Shown in pieces: positions 9,684 through 20,899 of a DNA stretch of 64,000 nucleotides (within the stretch, counting starts at the first letter, position 1; each line of letters opens with the position of its first letter). The DNA lies in NCBI RefSeq assembly GCF_003340565.1, contig NZ_QPLK01000007.1, positions 62,001 to 126,000 on the forward strand, read 5' to 3'. A program made the position numbers and the translations under genes. The DNA is from Rhodovulum sp. 12E13. GTDB taxonomy: Bacteria; Pseudomonadota; Alphaproteobacteria; Rhodobacterales; Rhodobacteraceae. The notes under the pieces were generated by a model. The model made no database searches. It saw nothing but the letters and a program-made list of their open reading frames with translations, and was not told where the DNA came from.

Positions 9684-9807
9684 TGCCGCGTTGTCACGTT
9701 GCCGCGGCATTGAGCGCCATGCTCAAGATTCGCGCGTGACGAAACCCTTGCACAAGGATATGTCGCTATCGGCTTGCGTATTGGAGCATCTGCAATCGGA
9801 GTTGCTC

Positions 9808-10074
9808 GTGTCGAAGATGGTCACACCGATGGATGTCGCGCTGGCCGGGCTTGGCGTCTGGCGGCGCCAGATGCAGAGCGCGGCGATCATGGGCATGCGC
9901 ATGTCGGGCCTTGGCGCCGCCTGGATGATGCCGCCCTCCGAGGCGCTGGAGCTGGTGACGAAGAGCCAGGTCGAGCTCGCCGAGGCGTCGCGCCGGATGT
10001 CTGTCGCACTGCTCGAACAGGCGGTGCCTCGGCTGCCGGATCAGGGGCAGGCCAGCGGTGACGCGCGCGCCTGA
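9808..10074 (+). CDS. Small Met-rich amphipathic protein (family often labelled 'antifreeze protein' in Rhodobacteraceae)
   Basis: A protein of about 88 aa with AIMGMRMSGLG followed by WMMPPSEALELVTKSQVELAEAS. This resembles the short proteins with a Met-rich MRMMGMxGxW-xTPSE core that are annotated as antifreeze or phasin-like in roseobacters; that similarity is from memory. The frame extends upstream to GTG 9736 and ATG 9760. GTG 9808 is chosen because GGAG lies six bases before it and the family usually starts near MVTPMD; ATG 9817 is an equal alternative. The name 'antifreeze' is historical and should not be taken as function. Confidence 0.55.
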   Translation: MSKMVTPMDVALAGLGVWRRQMQSAAIMGMRMSGLGAAWMMPPSEALELVTKSQVELAEASRRMSVALLEQAVPRLPDQGQASGDARA

Positions 10075-10092
10075 GGGGCCGGTCGCCCGCCA

Positions 10093-10545
10093 TCAGCCGA
10101 TGTAGCGCACAAGTGGCGTCGGTCTGAGCGCCGCGATCTCCTCGGAGAGCGGCCCGCAACCGAGCATCAGCTCGGCCTCCTCCAGCGTGGCGACGACGCT
10201 GTGCTCGGGCAACGGCAGGCCCGCGGCACGCCACGTGGCGGCATAGACGTTGGAGACGATCTGCGCCTCGCGCTCCGCAGCGACGAGGACCCCGCGATAG
10301 GGTGGCCCGGTATGGCGCGTGCCCTCGTGCCGGGCGACGCAGTCGCGGATCGCCACGAGATCTGCAACCGCGACGTGTCCGACAACGATTCCGGGCTCGT
10401 AAACGACGACCGAGTCACGTCCCGGCGCGAGGTCGCCCATGCGGTAGGCGCGCGTCACCTCGCGCAGCACCTGGTCGGTGTCGAATCTCCCTGTCAGCGC
10501 ACCGAGCGCAAGCCGGCCATCGCTTGAACGCGCGAGGCGCAGCAT
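10093..10545 (-). CDS. Hypothetical 150-aa protein, possible STAS/SpoIIAA-like fold
   Basis: I do not recognise a named family. The protein alternates strands and helices in a way reminiscent of SpoIIAA-like (STAS) proteins: GRLALGALTGRFD at the start, a central VVVYEPGIVVGHV strand-turn, then a helix and the VLVAAERE strand. There is no signal peptide or membrane segment. It ends close to, and convergent with, the small protein at 9808. Its upstream region (10546-10630) is unusually AT-rich for this genome and contains TTTACA and TATATG hexamers on the coding strand, so it has its own promoter candidate. Confidence 0.6.
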   Translation of the reverse strand: MLRLARSSDGRLALGALTGRFDTDQVLREVTRAYRMGDLAPGRDSVVVYEPGIVVGHVAVADLVAIRDCVARHEGTRHTGPPYRGVLVAAEREAQIVSNVYAATWRAAGLPLPEHSVVATLEEAELMLGCGPLSEEIAALRPTPLVRYIG

Positions 10546-10675
10546 AGACGGAGTCCCCCGGTAAAAATCCCTTTCGCGTGTAGCATATACAACAGTGTAA
10601 ACGTCGGGAAAGGGGTAATGCGCCCCCTTGGGCGAAACGACGCGTCAAGCGGCTGGGGCCGGGGTGCAGCGCGTG

Positions 10676-10704
10676 GGCAGAGGCGCGGGGCGCGCGCCTC
10701 TGCC
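10676..10704 (-). terminator. Hairpin downstream of acnA
   Basis: A perfect 12-bp stem (10676-10687 with 10693-10704) with a 5-base loop lies 20 bp beyond the acnA stop on its transcribed strand. There is no U run, as is common for GC-rich alphaproteobacterial transcripts. Likely acnA transcript end. Confidence 0.5.
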
Positions 10705-10724
10705 GGTTCGGGTGACGCAGGGCC

Positions 10725-13493
<2,769 letters not shown>

Positions 13494-13733
13494 GTCTGCC
13501 TCCTGGCGATGTGGCGACTGGCTTCGGGGCGAATGGTGTCGCGCCGCATCTGACCCTTCGGCGGCCTGCCGGCAAGGGAGAAACGGCGCCTGCGGCGATT
13601 TTGTATACCGTGGTGCACCGTAAGTTCAAGGCCCCTCGAAGCGTGGTCAGGCGGGCGCACCGCCGGGCCCCTGCAACAGCCTCTCGCAATTCGTTGATTG
13701 GTCGCGGCATCGGGCCGGGGCTAGAAGCGACGG

Positions 13734-14498
13734 ATGGAACGGCAGCAGCATCGGGCAGTCATGCGGATCACGGGAAGGGGCAGTATCGTCGCGGGGGTCG
13801 TGGCTGCGGCGGCCACGGGGGTGGCCATGCTGGCCGGCGTCGCGCTCGCGCAAGGCCGCGAGGAGGCGCCGGTGGTGGTGGAACTCTTCACCTCGCAGGG
13901 CTGCTCGTCGTGTCCGCCGGCCGACCGGCTGCTGGCCGATCTCGCCGGCCGCGATAACGTGATCGCGCTCGGGCTGCATGTCGATTACTGGGATTACATC
14001 GGCTGGAAGGACAGTTTCGCCCGGCCCGAGCACACCGCCCGCCAGCGCGCCTACGCCGAGGCGGCGGGGGAGCGGATGGTGTACACCCCGCAGATCGTCG
14101 TGGGGGGCACCCACCGCGTGGTGGGCGCGCGCGCGATGAAGGTTGTCGACGCGATCGAGGCTTACGCGCAGACGCCCGCGCCGGTGCGCGTCGACGCGGA
14201 GCGGCGCGGCGAGACGCTGGCGGTCGAGGCGGTGGCGCCGGGAGGTGCGGTCGCGGGGCGGATGGTCGTGCAGCTTGTCCGCTACCGGCCCCGGGAGACG
14301 GTGACGATCAAGCGGGGCGAGAATGCGGGCCACACCTTCACCTATTCCAACATCGTGACCGCGTGGGACGTGGTGAGCGAATGGACCGGGGCCGAGCCCC
14401 TGTCGCTGCTGCTCGACGTGCCGGGCGCCGACCATGCTGCCGTTATCGTGCAGCAGGCGGGTCACGGCGCGATCCTGGGCGCCGCGGCCGCACGGTGA
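13734..14498 (+). CDS. DUF1223 thioredoxin-like secreted protein
   Basis: A 254-aa protein of the DUF1223 family. An N-terminal signal peptide ends near ALA-QG, so it is probably periplasmic. The domain opens with VVELFTSQGCSSCPPAD, a thioredoxin-like CxxC motif, and continues with HVDYWDYIGWKD and TPQIVVGG, all family hallmarks. The role is unproven; the fold suggests a redox function. The ATG at 13761, after nine codons, gives a more usual signal peptide and may be the true start. It is transcribed divergently from acnA and followed by the LpxR-like gene 88 bp downstream. Confidence 0.85.
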   Translation: MERQQHRAVMRITGRGSIVAGVVAAAATGVAMLAGVALAQGREEAPVVVELFTSQGCSSCPPADRLLADLAGRDNVIALGLHVDYWDYIGWKDSFARPEHTARQRAYAEAAGERMVYTPQIVVGGTHRVVGARAMKVVDAIEAYAQTPAPVRVDAERRGETLAVEAVAPGGAVAGRMVVQLVRYRPRETVTIKRGENAGHTFTYSNIVTAWDVVSEWTGAEPLSLLLDVPGADHAAVIVQQAGHGAILGAAAAR

Positions 14499-14586
14499 GG
14501 CGGCGACCGGGCCGGACAGGGTGAGACCGTTGCAATCGCCCGCCGCTTTGGGCAGGTCAGGGCAGAGCGATGGTGGAGGCGGCCCG

Positions 14587-15525
14587 ATGCGACTGACACA
14601 GACCCTGACCGGCACGGCCCTTGCGCTCGCCCTGGGGCCTCTGGCCCTGGCCGATGCGGCATGGGCGCAGGAGGACCAGACCCTCGGCATCGCGATCACG
14701 GGCAGCAACGACGATTTTCTCGCTCCCGACATCCTCGACCGCTGGCGCTCGGGCGCGCTGTCGGTGCACGGCGTGCGGGGGCCGGGCTGGCCGCCCGCGG
14801 GCGACGTGCGCTTCGGCGAGGTGCTGGAGCTGCGGTTCCACGGACAGATCCTGAGCCCCGAGAGCGTCGACAACCCTGCACCGGGCGACCGGCCCTACGC
14901 GACCTCGCTCTCCTTCGGCGTGCATTCGCACTGGCGGCAGGGCGGGTTCGACCTCCGCGCGGGCGCCGATCTCGTGATAACCGGCCCGCAGACCGGCCTG
15001 TCCGATCTGCAGGAGGCGCTTCACGAGGCGCAGGACCTGCCCGACCCCTCGGCCGCCGCCGACGAACAGATCGGCGACGCGGCGTATCTCACCGTCTCGG
15101 CCGAGGCGGCGCGGCCCTGGGCGCTGGGCCGCGTGGTGACCGTGCGCCCCTTTGCCGAGGCGCGGGTGGGCGACGAGACCTATCTGCGCGTCGGCGCCGA
15201 CCTGCTGGGCGGGTCGCTTGCCTCGGGCGGGCTGCTCGTGCGCGACTACGCGACCGGCCACCTCGTCGAGGCGGTGCGCGGGCCGGCGACCGGCTTCGGC
15301 TGGTCGGCGGGGCTCGACATTGCGGCGATGGGCGCGTCGGCCTACCTGCCGGGCGACGACGGCCGCCCCGGCCCCGAGGACACCCGCGCGCGGGCGCGCG
15401 TCGGCGCAATGTGGGCGGGCGAGCGCTGGTCGGTCTTCGCCGGCACATCCTACCTGACCGAGGAGTTCGAGGGACAGGACGAGGGTCAGATCGTCGGTGC
15501 CCTCGCCATCACCTTCGGTTTCTGA
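14587..15525 (+). CDS. LpxR-like (DUF2219) outer-membrane protein, putative lipid A deacylase
   Basis: A 312-aa protein with a signal peptide ending near AWAQ, then alternating hydrophobic strands ending in Phe (ITFGF), as expected for an outer-membrane beta barrel. The early SNDDF and the DRPYATSL motifs match the LpxR/DUF2219 family; in Salmonella LpxR the early Asn-Asp pair is part of the active site that removes the 3'-acyloxyacyl group from lipid A. Family membership is reasonably clear, enzymatic activity is inferred. It is convergent with gyrA, with a palindrome between them. Confidence 0.72.
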   Translation: MRLTQTLTGTALALALGPLALADAAWAQEDQTLGIAITGSNDDFLAPDILDRWRSGALSVHGVRGPGWPPAGDVRFGEVLELRFHGQILSPESVDNPAPGDRPYATSLSFGVHSHWRQGGFDLRAGADLVITGPQTGLSDLQEALHEAQDLPDPSAAADEQIGDAAYLTVSAEAARPWALGRVVTVRPFAEARVGDETYLRVGADLLGGSLASGGLLVRDYATGHLVEAVRGPATGFGWSAGLDIAAMGASAYLPGDDGRPGPEDTRARARVGAMWAGERWSVFAGTSYLTEEFEGQDEGQIVGALAITFGF

Positions 15526-15539
15526 GACGCTGTCCCCCC

Positions 15540-15559
15540 GATCTTTCGTACGAAAGATC
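15540..15559. terminator. 20-bp perfect palindrome between convergent LpxR-like gene and gyrA
   Basis: GATCTTTCGT followed by its exact complement lies 15 bp after the LpxR-like stop. As RNA it folds equally well on either strand, fitting a bidirectional terminator. It resembles the first stem of the dispersed repeats at 34993 and 44590. Confidence 0.5.
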
Positions 15560-15582
15560 GCGGCTTATTCTCGTGCGATACT

Positions 15583-15598
15583 CCGGGGCGTTCCCCGG
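15583..15598 (-). terminator. Hairpin just downstream of gyrA
   Basis: CCGGGG and CCCCGG separated by CGTT form a 6-bp stem only 6 bp past the gyrA stop on its strand. The 20-bp palindrome lies further downstream, so the two may act together. Confidence 0.4.
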
Positions 15599-15603
15599 TA
15601 CGG

Positions 15604-18348
15604 TCACGACTCGGGCTCGCCCTCGTCGGGGGCGTCGCCGGTCTGCTCGGCGATGTAGGCGACCGAAACCACCTCCTCACCCGGCGCGGTGTCGAACACC
15701 TTCACGCCGCCCGCGCCCCGCGAGCGGAAACTGATCCCGTCGACCGGCACGCGGATCGACTGACCGGTGGAGGTGGCGAGCATGATCTGGTCGTCAAGCT
15801 GCACCGGGAAGGCAGCCACCAGCGGGCCGCCGCGCATCCCCGGATCGGCCGCGCGGACGCCCTGGCCGCCGCGCCCGCGCACCGGGTAGTCGTGGGACGA
15901 CGACACCTTGCCCATGCCCCGCGCGGTGATCGTCAGGATCAGGTCTTCGGCCGCCGACATCTCGACATAGCGGTCGTTCGAGAAATCGGAGGCGGCGATC
16001 GTCTCTTCCTCGTCGCTCTCGCCATCGGCCTCATCGGCAAGGCCGGCCATGGCGCGGCGCATCTTGAGGTAGGCGGCGCGCTCCTCCGCCGTCGCCTCGA
16101 AATGCCGGATGACGGCCATCGACACCACGCGGTCGGCCTTGCCGAGCCGCACGCCGCGCACCCCGGTCGACTTGCGGCCCTTGAAGACCCGCACGTCGGT
16201 GGTGCGGAAGCGGATCGCCCGGCCGCCGGCGGTGACGAGCAGCACGTCGTCGTCCTCCGAGCAGATGCGCGCGTTGACGAGGCTGACGCCCTCGGGCAGC
16301 TCCATCGCGATCTTGCCGTTGCGCATGACGTTGGTGAAGTCCGACAGCGCGTTGCGCCGCACGTCGCCGGCCGACGTGGCGAAGACGATCTGCAGGTCGT
16401 CCCAGTGGTCCTCGTCGCGGTCGACCGGCATGATCGCGGCGATGCCCGTTCCCGTCCGGATCGGCAGCAGGTTGACGAGCGCCTTGCCCCGCGTGGTGCG
16501 CCCGCCCTGCGGCAGCCGCCACGTCTTGAGCTTGTAGACCATCCCGTCGGTCGTGAAGATCAAAAGCGGCGTGTGGGTGTTGGCCACGAAGAGCGATGTC
16601 ACCACGTCGTCTTCCTTGAGCCCGCCGCCCGACAGGCCCTTGCCGCCCCGTTTCTGTGCGCGATACTCCGACAGCGGCGTGCGCTTGATGTAGCCCGACT
16701 GGGTGACGGTGACGACCATGTCCTCACGCTCGATGAGGTCTTCGTCGTCCATGTCGCCCGACCAGTCCTCGATGACGGTCCGGCGCGGCACGGCGAAGTC
16801 GGCGCGCACCTGGCGCAGCTCGTCGGCGATGATCCCCATGATCCGGTCGCGCGAGCGCAGGATGTCGAGGTAGTCGCGGATCTTGCCGGCGAGCTCCTCG
16901 AGCTCGTCGGTCACTTCCTGCACGCCGAGCTGGGTGAGGCGCTGGAGGCGCAGATCGAGGATGGCGCGGGCCTGGATCTCGGACAGGTTGTAGGTGCCGT
17001 CCTCGTTGACCGTGTGGGTGGGGTCGTCGATCAGGCGGATGAACGGCGCGATCTCGGCAGCGGGCCAGCGCCGCGCCATCAGCCGCTCGCGCGCCTCGGC
17101 CGCGTCGCGCGACGAGCGGATGGTCTGCACCACCTCGTCGACGTTCGACACCGCCACGGCGAGGCCGCAGAGGATGTGCGCCCGCTCGCGCGCCTTGCGC
17201 AGGTCGTGGGCGGTGCGGCGGGCGACGACCTCTTCGCGGAAGGCGAGGAAATGCGTGAGGAAGTCACGCAGCGTCAGCTGCTCGGGCTTGCCGCCGTTCA
17301 GCGCCAGCATGTTGCAGCCGAAGGTCGTCTGCATGGGCGTGAAGCGCCAGAGCTGGTTCAGCACCACGTCGGGCGTCGCGTCGCGCTTGAGCTCGATCAC
17401 CACGCGCACGCCCACCCGGTCTGATTCGTCCTGAACATGGGCGATGCCCTCGAGCTTCTTCTCGCGCACCAGATCGGCGATGCGCTCGATCATCGCCGCC
17501 TTGTTCACCTGGTAGGGAATCTCGTCGAGGATGATCGAGGCGCGGCCCGCCTTGGTCTCCTCGATGCGCGTCCTGGCGCGCACGATGACCGAGCCGCGCC
17601 CCTCGAGATACGCCTTGCGGATGCCGGAGCGGCCGAGGATCACGCCGCCGGTGGGAAAGTCGGGCCCCGGAACGATCTCCATCAGCCGCTCGGTCGACAG
17701 GTCGGGCTCGTCGATCAGCGCGAGCGTGGCGTCGACCACTTCGCCCAGGTTGTGGGGCGGGATGTTGGTGGCCATCCCCACCGCGATGCCGCCGGCGCCG
17801 TTGACCAGCATGTTGGGGAAGCGGGCGGGCAGGACGGTCGGCTCCTGCTGCTTGCCGTCGTAATTGTCCTGGAAGTCGACCGTGTCCTTCTCGATGTCGG
17901 CGAGAAGGGCCTGGGCGGCCTTGGCCATGCGCACTTCGGTGTAGCGCATGGCCGCCGGGTTGTCGCCGTCCATCGAGCCGAAATTGCCCTGCCCGTCGAG
18001 CAGCGGCAGCGACATCGAGAAATCCTGCGCCATCCGCACCAGCGCGTCGTAGATGGCTGAATCGCCGTGCGGGTGATACTGGCCCATCACGTCGCCCACG
18101 GGCCGGGCCGACTTGCGGTAGGGCTTGTCGTGGGTGTTGCCGGTCTCGTGCATGGCGAAGAGGATGCGCCGGTGCACCGGCTTCAGCCCGTCGCGCAGGT
18201 CGGGGATCGCCCGGCTGACGATCACCGACATGGCGTAGTCGAGATAGCTCGACTTCATCTCGTCGGCGATCGAGACGGTGGGGCCGGACGGGGCAGGCCG
18301 CTCCGGGCGCTCGTCGTCGGTCTCGGGGGGCTCCGGCGTGTCTGTCAT
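15604..18348 (-). CDS. gyrA: DNA gyrase subunit A
   Basis: A 914-aa catalytic subunit of DNA gyrase. The catalytic Tyr136 lies in AAMRYTEVR. The quinolone-resistance region reads [10 protein letters not shown], with the Ser and Asp equivalent to E. coli Ser83 and Asp87 retained (susceptible-type residues). The GyrA-box is present as QKRGGKG, and six beta-pinwheel repeats follow. The start is set at ATG 18348, behind a purine-rich site; an in-frame ATG ten codons upstream (18378) falls inside the palindromic promoter region and is less likely. The N-terminal Pro/Glu-rich extension before SIADEMKSS is typical of alphaproteobacteria. Confidence 0.97.
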   Translation of the reverse strand: MTDTPEPPETDDERPERPAPSGPTVSIADEMKSSYLDYAMSVIVSRAIPDLRDGLKPVHRRILFAMHETGNTHDKPYRKSARPVGDVMGQYHPHGDSAIYDALVRMAQDFSMSLPLLDGQGNFGSMDGDNPAAMRYTEVRMAKAAQALLADIEKDTVDFQDNYDGKQQEPTVLPARFPNMLVNGAGGIAVGMATNIPPHNLGEVVDATLALIDEPDLSTERLMEIVPGPDFPTGGVILGRSGIRKAYLEGRGSVIVRARTRIEETKAGRASIILDEIPYQVNKAAMIERIADLVREKKLEGIAHVQDESDRVGVRVVIELKRDATPDVVLNQLWRFTPMQTTFGCNMLALNGGKPEQLTLRDFLTHFLAFREEVVARRTAHDLRKARERAHILCGLAVAVSNVDEVVQTIRSSRDAAEARERLMARRWPAAEIAPFIRLIDDPTHTVNEDGTYNLSEIQARAILDLRLQRLTQLGVQEVTDELEELAGKIRDYLDILRSRDRIMGIIADELRQVRADFAVPRRTVIEDWSGDMDDEDLIEREDMVVTVTQSGYIKRTPLSEYRAQKRGGKGLSGGGLKEDDVVTSLFVANTHTPLLIFTTDGMVYKLKTWRLPQGGRTTRGKALVNLLPIRTGTGIAAIMPVDRDEDHWDDLQIVFATSAGDVRRNALSDFTNVMRNGKIAMELPEGVSLVNARICSEDDDVLLVTAGGRAIRFRTTDVRVFKGRKSTGVRGVRLGKADRVVSMAVIRHFEATAEERAAYLKMRRAMAGLADEADGESDEEETIAASDFSNDRYVEMSAAEDLILTITARGMGKVSSSHDYPVRGRGGQGVRAADPGMRGGPLVAAFPVQLDDQIMLATSTGQSIRVPVDGISFRSRGAGGVKVFDTAPGEEVVSVAYIAEQTGDAPDEGEPES

Positions 18349-18373
18349 GTCTCTGCCCGGTTTTTCCGCGTCA

Positions 18374-18406
18374 CCCAATATATTGGGATTTGTTGTATCC
18401 GATCAA
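18374..18406 (-). promoter_or_regulatory. Candidate gyrA promoter with palindromic -10 region
   Basis: On the gyrA strand TTGATC (18406-18401) is followed after 18 bases by TATATT (18382-18377), which lies inside a perfect 14-bp palindrome CCCAATATATTGGG (18374-18387). A sigma-70 type promoter is a reasonable reading. The palindrome could also be an operator. Confidence 0.4.
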
Positions 18407-18549
18407 CCAGATGCGCCGCAAGGCGTGGGGGCGGATATGCACTGGCAGCACTCTCGGCCGAGTGCCAACATACTGTTTTCGTTGATCTTTAATCCGCAGC
18501 TTGCATCATCATCGCACGCGGCAAGCAACAGGAGCGGGAATCAGCAGCG

Positions 18550-18813
18550 ATGAGCGAGACCGAACTGCTTCTCAAGGGGTATGGGCTGACCACGGCGGAG
18601 TTCTTCTACCGCATGCCCGACTATCGAAACGTTCTCAATACCTTCGTCTGGCAAGACTACGATCTGGCGCCGGACCATCCGAAGCTTTTCGCCTTCATCG
18701 ACTACTGGAAGGCCGAGATCGAGGGGCCGCTGCACTCGGTGCGGTTCACCCATCGCAAGCTGGTCGCGCCCGGCGAATGGCGCAACGTCACCGGCGAGTT
18801 CACCGTTCACTGA
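18550..18813 (+). CDS. usg: Usg family protein
   Basis: An 87-aa protein matching the alphaproteobacterial Usg family, first named from the gene upstream of trpF in Caulobacter. Conserved marks are GYGLTTAEFFYRMPD, VWQDYDLAPD and EIEGPLHSV. The family is widespread but has no established biochemical role. It is divergent from gyrA over 200 bp and followed closely by the convergent DsbB-like gene. No trp genes are adjacent here. Confidence 0.88.
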   Translation: MSETELLLKGYGLTTAEFFYRMPDYRNVLNTFVWQDYDLAPDHPKLFAFIDYWKAEIEGPLHSVRFTHRKLVAPGEWRNVTGEFTVH

Positions 18814-18842
18814 GGCCCCACTGAGGTCCGGGCCAGTGCCGG

Positions 18843-19364
18843 TCACCGATCGGCCGGCCGCATCGCGGCCCGGATCGAGACGATCCACACGGCGGCAAGG
18901 GCCAGCGAGAAGGCGGCGTTGTAGTTGGCCATGGACAGGCCGAGCAGCGTCCACGGGATCTCGTCGCACATCACCACGGGCGCGACGCCTGCCGGGTCGA
19001 GCAGCGCCTCGCCCGACAGCCCGCCGAGGCCGGCCGCGTCGCCGGTGCACGACGACGGCCCCGGCCACCAGCCGCGCTCGACGCCGGAATGGTAGACGCC
19101 GATCAGCCCCGTGGCCGACGCGGCAAGCGCCCCCGCCACGCCGACGGCGATCCCGGCGACGCGGGGCAGGGCTCCCGCGCCCAGCACGGCGACGGCGATC
19201 GCGGCGAGGTGCGGCCAGCGCTGCCAGTAGCACATCGCGCAAGGGGCGTAGCCGCCGATGAACTCGAAGGCATAGGCCCCCAGCAGCAGCGCCAGCGAGC
19301 CCGCGCCGGCGAGCGCGACGAGGCCGCGGCGCGTCAGATCGGTCGATGCGGGGCTGGGGGTCAT
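18843..19364 (-). CDS. Disulfide bond formation protein B family
   Basis: A 173-aa inner-membrane protein with four hydrophobic helices. The CAMCYWQRW motif after the first helix is the DsbB quinone-proximal Cys pair. A second periplasmic pair is represented by CTG in the long loop and the VMCDEIPW Cys before the last helix. The expected role is reoxidation of periplasmic DsbA using quinone. It lies 5 bp downstream of the YqaA-type gene on the same strand, a probable two-gene operon. Confidence 0.88.
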   Translation of the reverse strand: MTPSPASTDLTRRGLVALAGAGSLALLLGAYAFEFIGGYAPCAMCYWQRWPHLAAIAVAVLGAGALPRVAGIAVGVAGALAASATGLIGVYHSGVERGWWPGPSSCTGDAAGLGGLSGEALLDPAGVAPVVMCDEIPWTLLGLSMANYNAAFSLALAAVWIVSIRAAMRPADR

Positions 19365-19369
19365 GGCGT

Positions 19370-19948
19370 TCAGAGCACTCTCAGCACGAGGAAGCCGCCG
19401 ATCAGCAGGGCGACGAACGCGGTGAACATAAGCCCGAGACGCCGCTCGATGAAGTCACGAATGGGCGCGCCGAACTTCCACAGCAGCCACGCCACGATGA
19501 AGAACCGCAGGCCGCGGGCAAGGATCGACGTGACGATGAAGGTGGCCATCGGCATCGCCGTCCAGCCCGACATGATCGTGATGACCTTGTAGGGAAAGGG
19601 GGTGAGGCCGGCGACCAGCACCGCCCAGAAGCCCACGTCGTTGAACCGCTGGTTGAATTCGGCCATCGAGTCGGCCTTGCCGAGCGACTCGAGCACCGGG
19701 GCGCCGATCTGTTCGTAGAAGAAATGGCCGATGCCGTATCCCGCGATGCCGCCCAGCACCGAGGCCAGCGTGCAGACCCCCGCGATCAGGAAGGCCCGGT
19801 GCGGCGCGGCGAGGATCATCGGGATCATCAGCACGTCGGGCGGAATCGGAAAGACCGAGCTTTCGACGAACGACACCGCCGCGAGCACCCACAGCGCGTG
19901 CCGGTGGCCGGCGAGCGACATCGTCCAGTCGTAGAGCCCTCGCAGCAC
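19370..19948 (-). CDS. YqaA family (VTT/DedA-like) membrane protein
   Basis: A 192-aa polytopic membrane protein of the VTT/SNARE-associated (DedA-like) group. Family marks are FVESSVFPIPPDVLMIPM in the first half and GLTPFPYKVITIMSG later. The frame can start at ATG 19984, but GTG 19948 is preferred: it has GGAGGGG five bases before it, and homologues begin near LRGLYDWT. DedA-type proteins affect lipid scrambling and membrane homeostasis; the specific role of YqaA is not settled. Directly followed by the DsbB-like gene. Confidence 0.82.
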   Translation of the reverse strand: MLRGLYDWTMSLAGHRHALWVLAAVSFVESSVFPIPPDVLMIPMILAAPHRAFLIAGVCTLASVLGGIAGYGIGHFFYEQIGAPVLESLGKADSMAEFNQRFNDVGFWAVLVAGLTPFPYKVITIMSGWTAMPMATFIVTSILARGLRFFIVAWLLWKFGAPIRDFIERRLGLMFTAFVALLIGGFLVLRVL

Positions 19949-20296
19949 ACCTGCCCCTCCGTCTCCCGCGGCGGCATCGATCATGCGGGGTGGCGGCGGT
20001 CAAGCACCGCCGTGCCCGAAGCAAGGAGGATGCCGCAGGGCAGACACGCGGCACAGCCCGCGCGGCACCCTCACATCGGTGCGACGCACGCCCGCCATGG
20101 GCGGGCAACTCGCGGCAGGCATGCGACCGGGAACGCCCTTGGGCGCGCGATCGGCCGGGTGACCGCGCGCGCCATTGGCGTGGCGATTTGGCCGGACGAC
20201 CGGGCGCCCCCGTCATGGCCTCGCCGGACTTGAGGGCGTGACCTACCTGTGAGAGGCGACAGACGACACTCGCGCGGCGTCGGGGCAGGGGGCACA

Positions 20297-20899
20297 ATGC
20301 AGCAGGAGGAGGCTCGCAAGGGGGCACTCGAGGCGCCGGGGCCGGCGGGCCGGGCCATCGCCGCGCTGGCGCGGGGCCTCGCCCTTGCAGGGGGGGCGGC
20401 GCTGCTGGCGCTTGCGCTGATGACGGTGGTCTCCATCGTCGGACGCGCGCTGTCGGGCGTCGGCCTCGGGCCGGTGCCGGGCGATTACGAACTCGTGGCC
20501 AACGGCGTGGCACTGGCCATCTTCTGGTCGCTGCCGTGGTGCCAGCTCAGCCGCGGCCACGTCACCGTCGATCTCGTGTCGCAGCGCCTGCCGCCCCGTG
20601 TCCACGCCGCGCTGGGCCTGGCGGGCGACGTGCTGGTGACGCTCGCCTCGGCGGTCATCCTGCGCCAGCTCTGGCTTGCCTTCGCCGAGCGGTTTCCGCA
20701 TGGCTCGGAGCCCCTTCGCGGCGGGCTCGGCATGGGGCCGCCGCCCTTCTTCCCCGAGACGACCTTCGAGCTGCAGATCCCGGTCTGGTCGCTCCACGGC
20801 GCCGCCCTCGTCGGCGCGGCGGCGATGCTGGTCACGGGCCTCTACTGCTGCGCTCGCGCCGCCCGCTGGGTCGCCCTGGGCCGCGAGCCGGCCCTGTGA
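20297..20899 (+). CDS. TRAP transporter small permease (DctQ family)
   Basis: A 200-aa membrane protein with four hydrophobic segments and the DctQ pattern: GRALSG in the first part, then a central FWSLPWCQLSRGHVTVDL, where the conserved Arg-Gly-His-Val is visible. It forms the small membrane subunit of a TRAP carboxylate transporter. ATG 20297 is chosen over 20249 because AGGGGGCA precedes it and the extra residues are unlike the family. Its stop overlaps the start of the large permease (GTGA). No DctP receptor gene is beside it. The 300 bp upstream hold only short GC inverted repeats and no gene. Confidence 0.85.
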   Translation: MQQEEARKGALEAPGPAGRAIAALARGLALAGGAALLALALMTVVSIVGRALSGVGLGPVPGDYELVANGVALAIFWSLPWCQLSRGHVTVDLVSQRLPPRVHAALGLAGDVLVTLASAVILRQLWLAFAERFPHGSEPLRGGLGMGPPPFFPETTFELQIPVWSLHGAALVGAAAMLVTGLYCCARAARWVALGREPAL

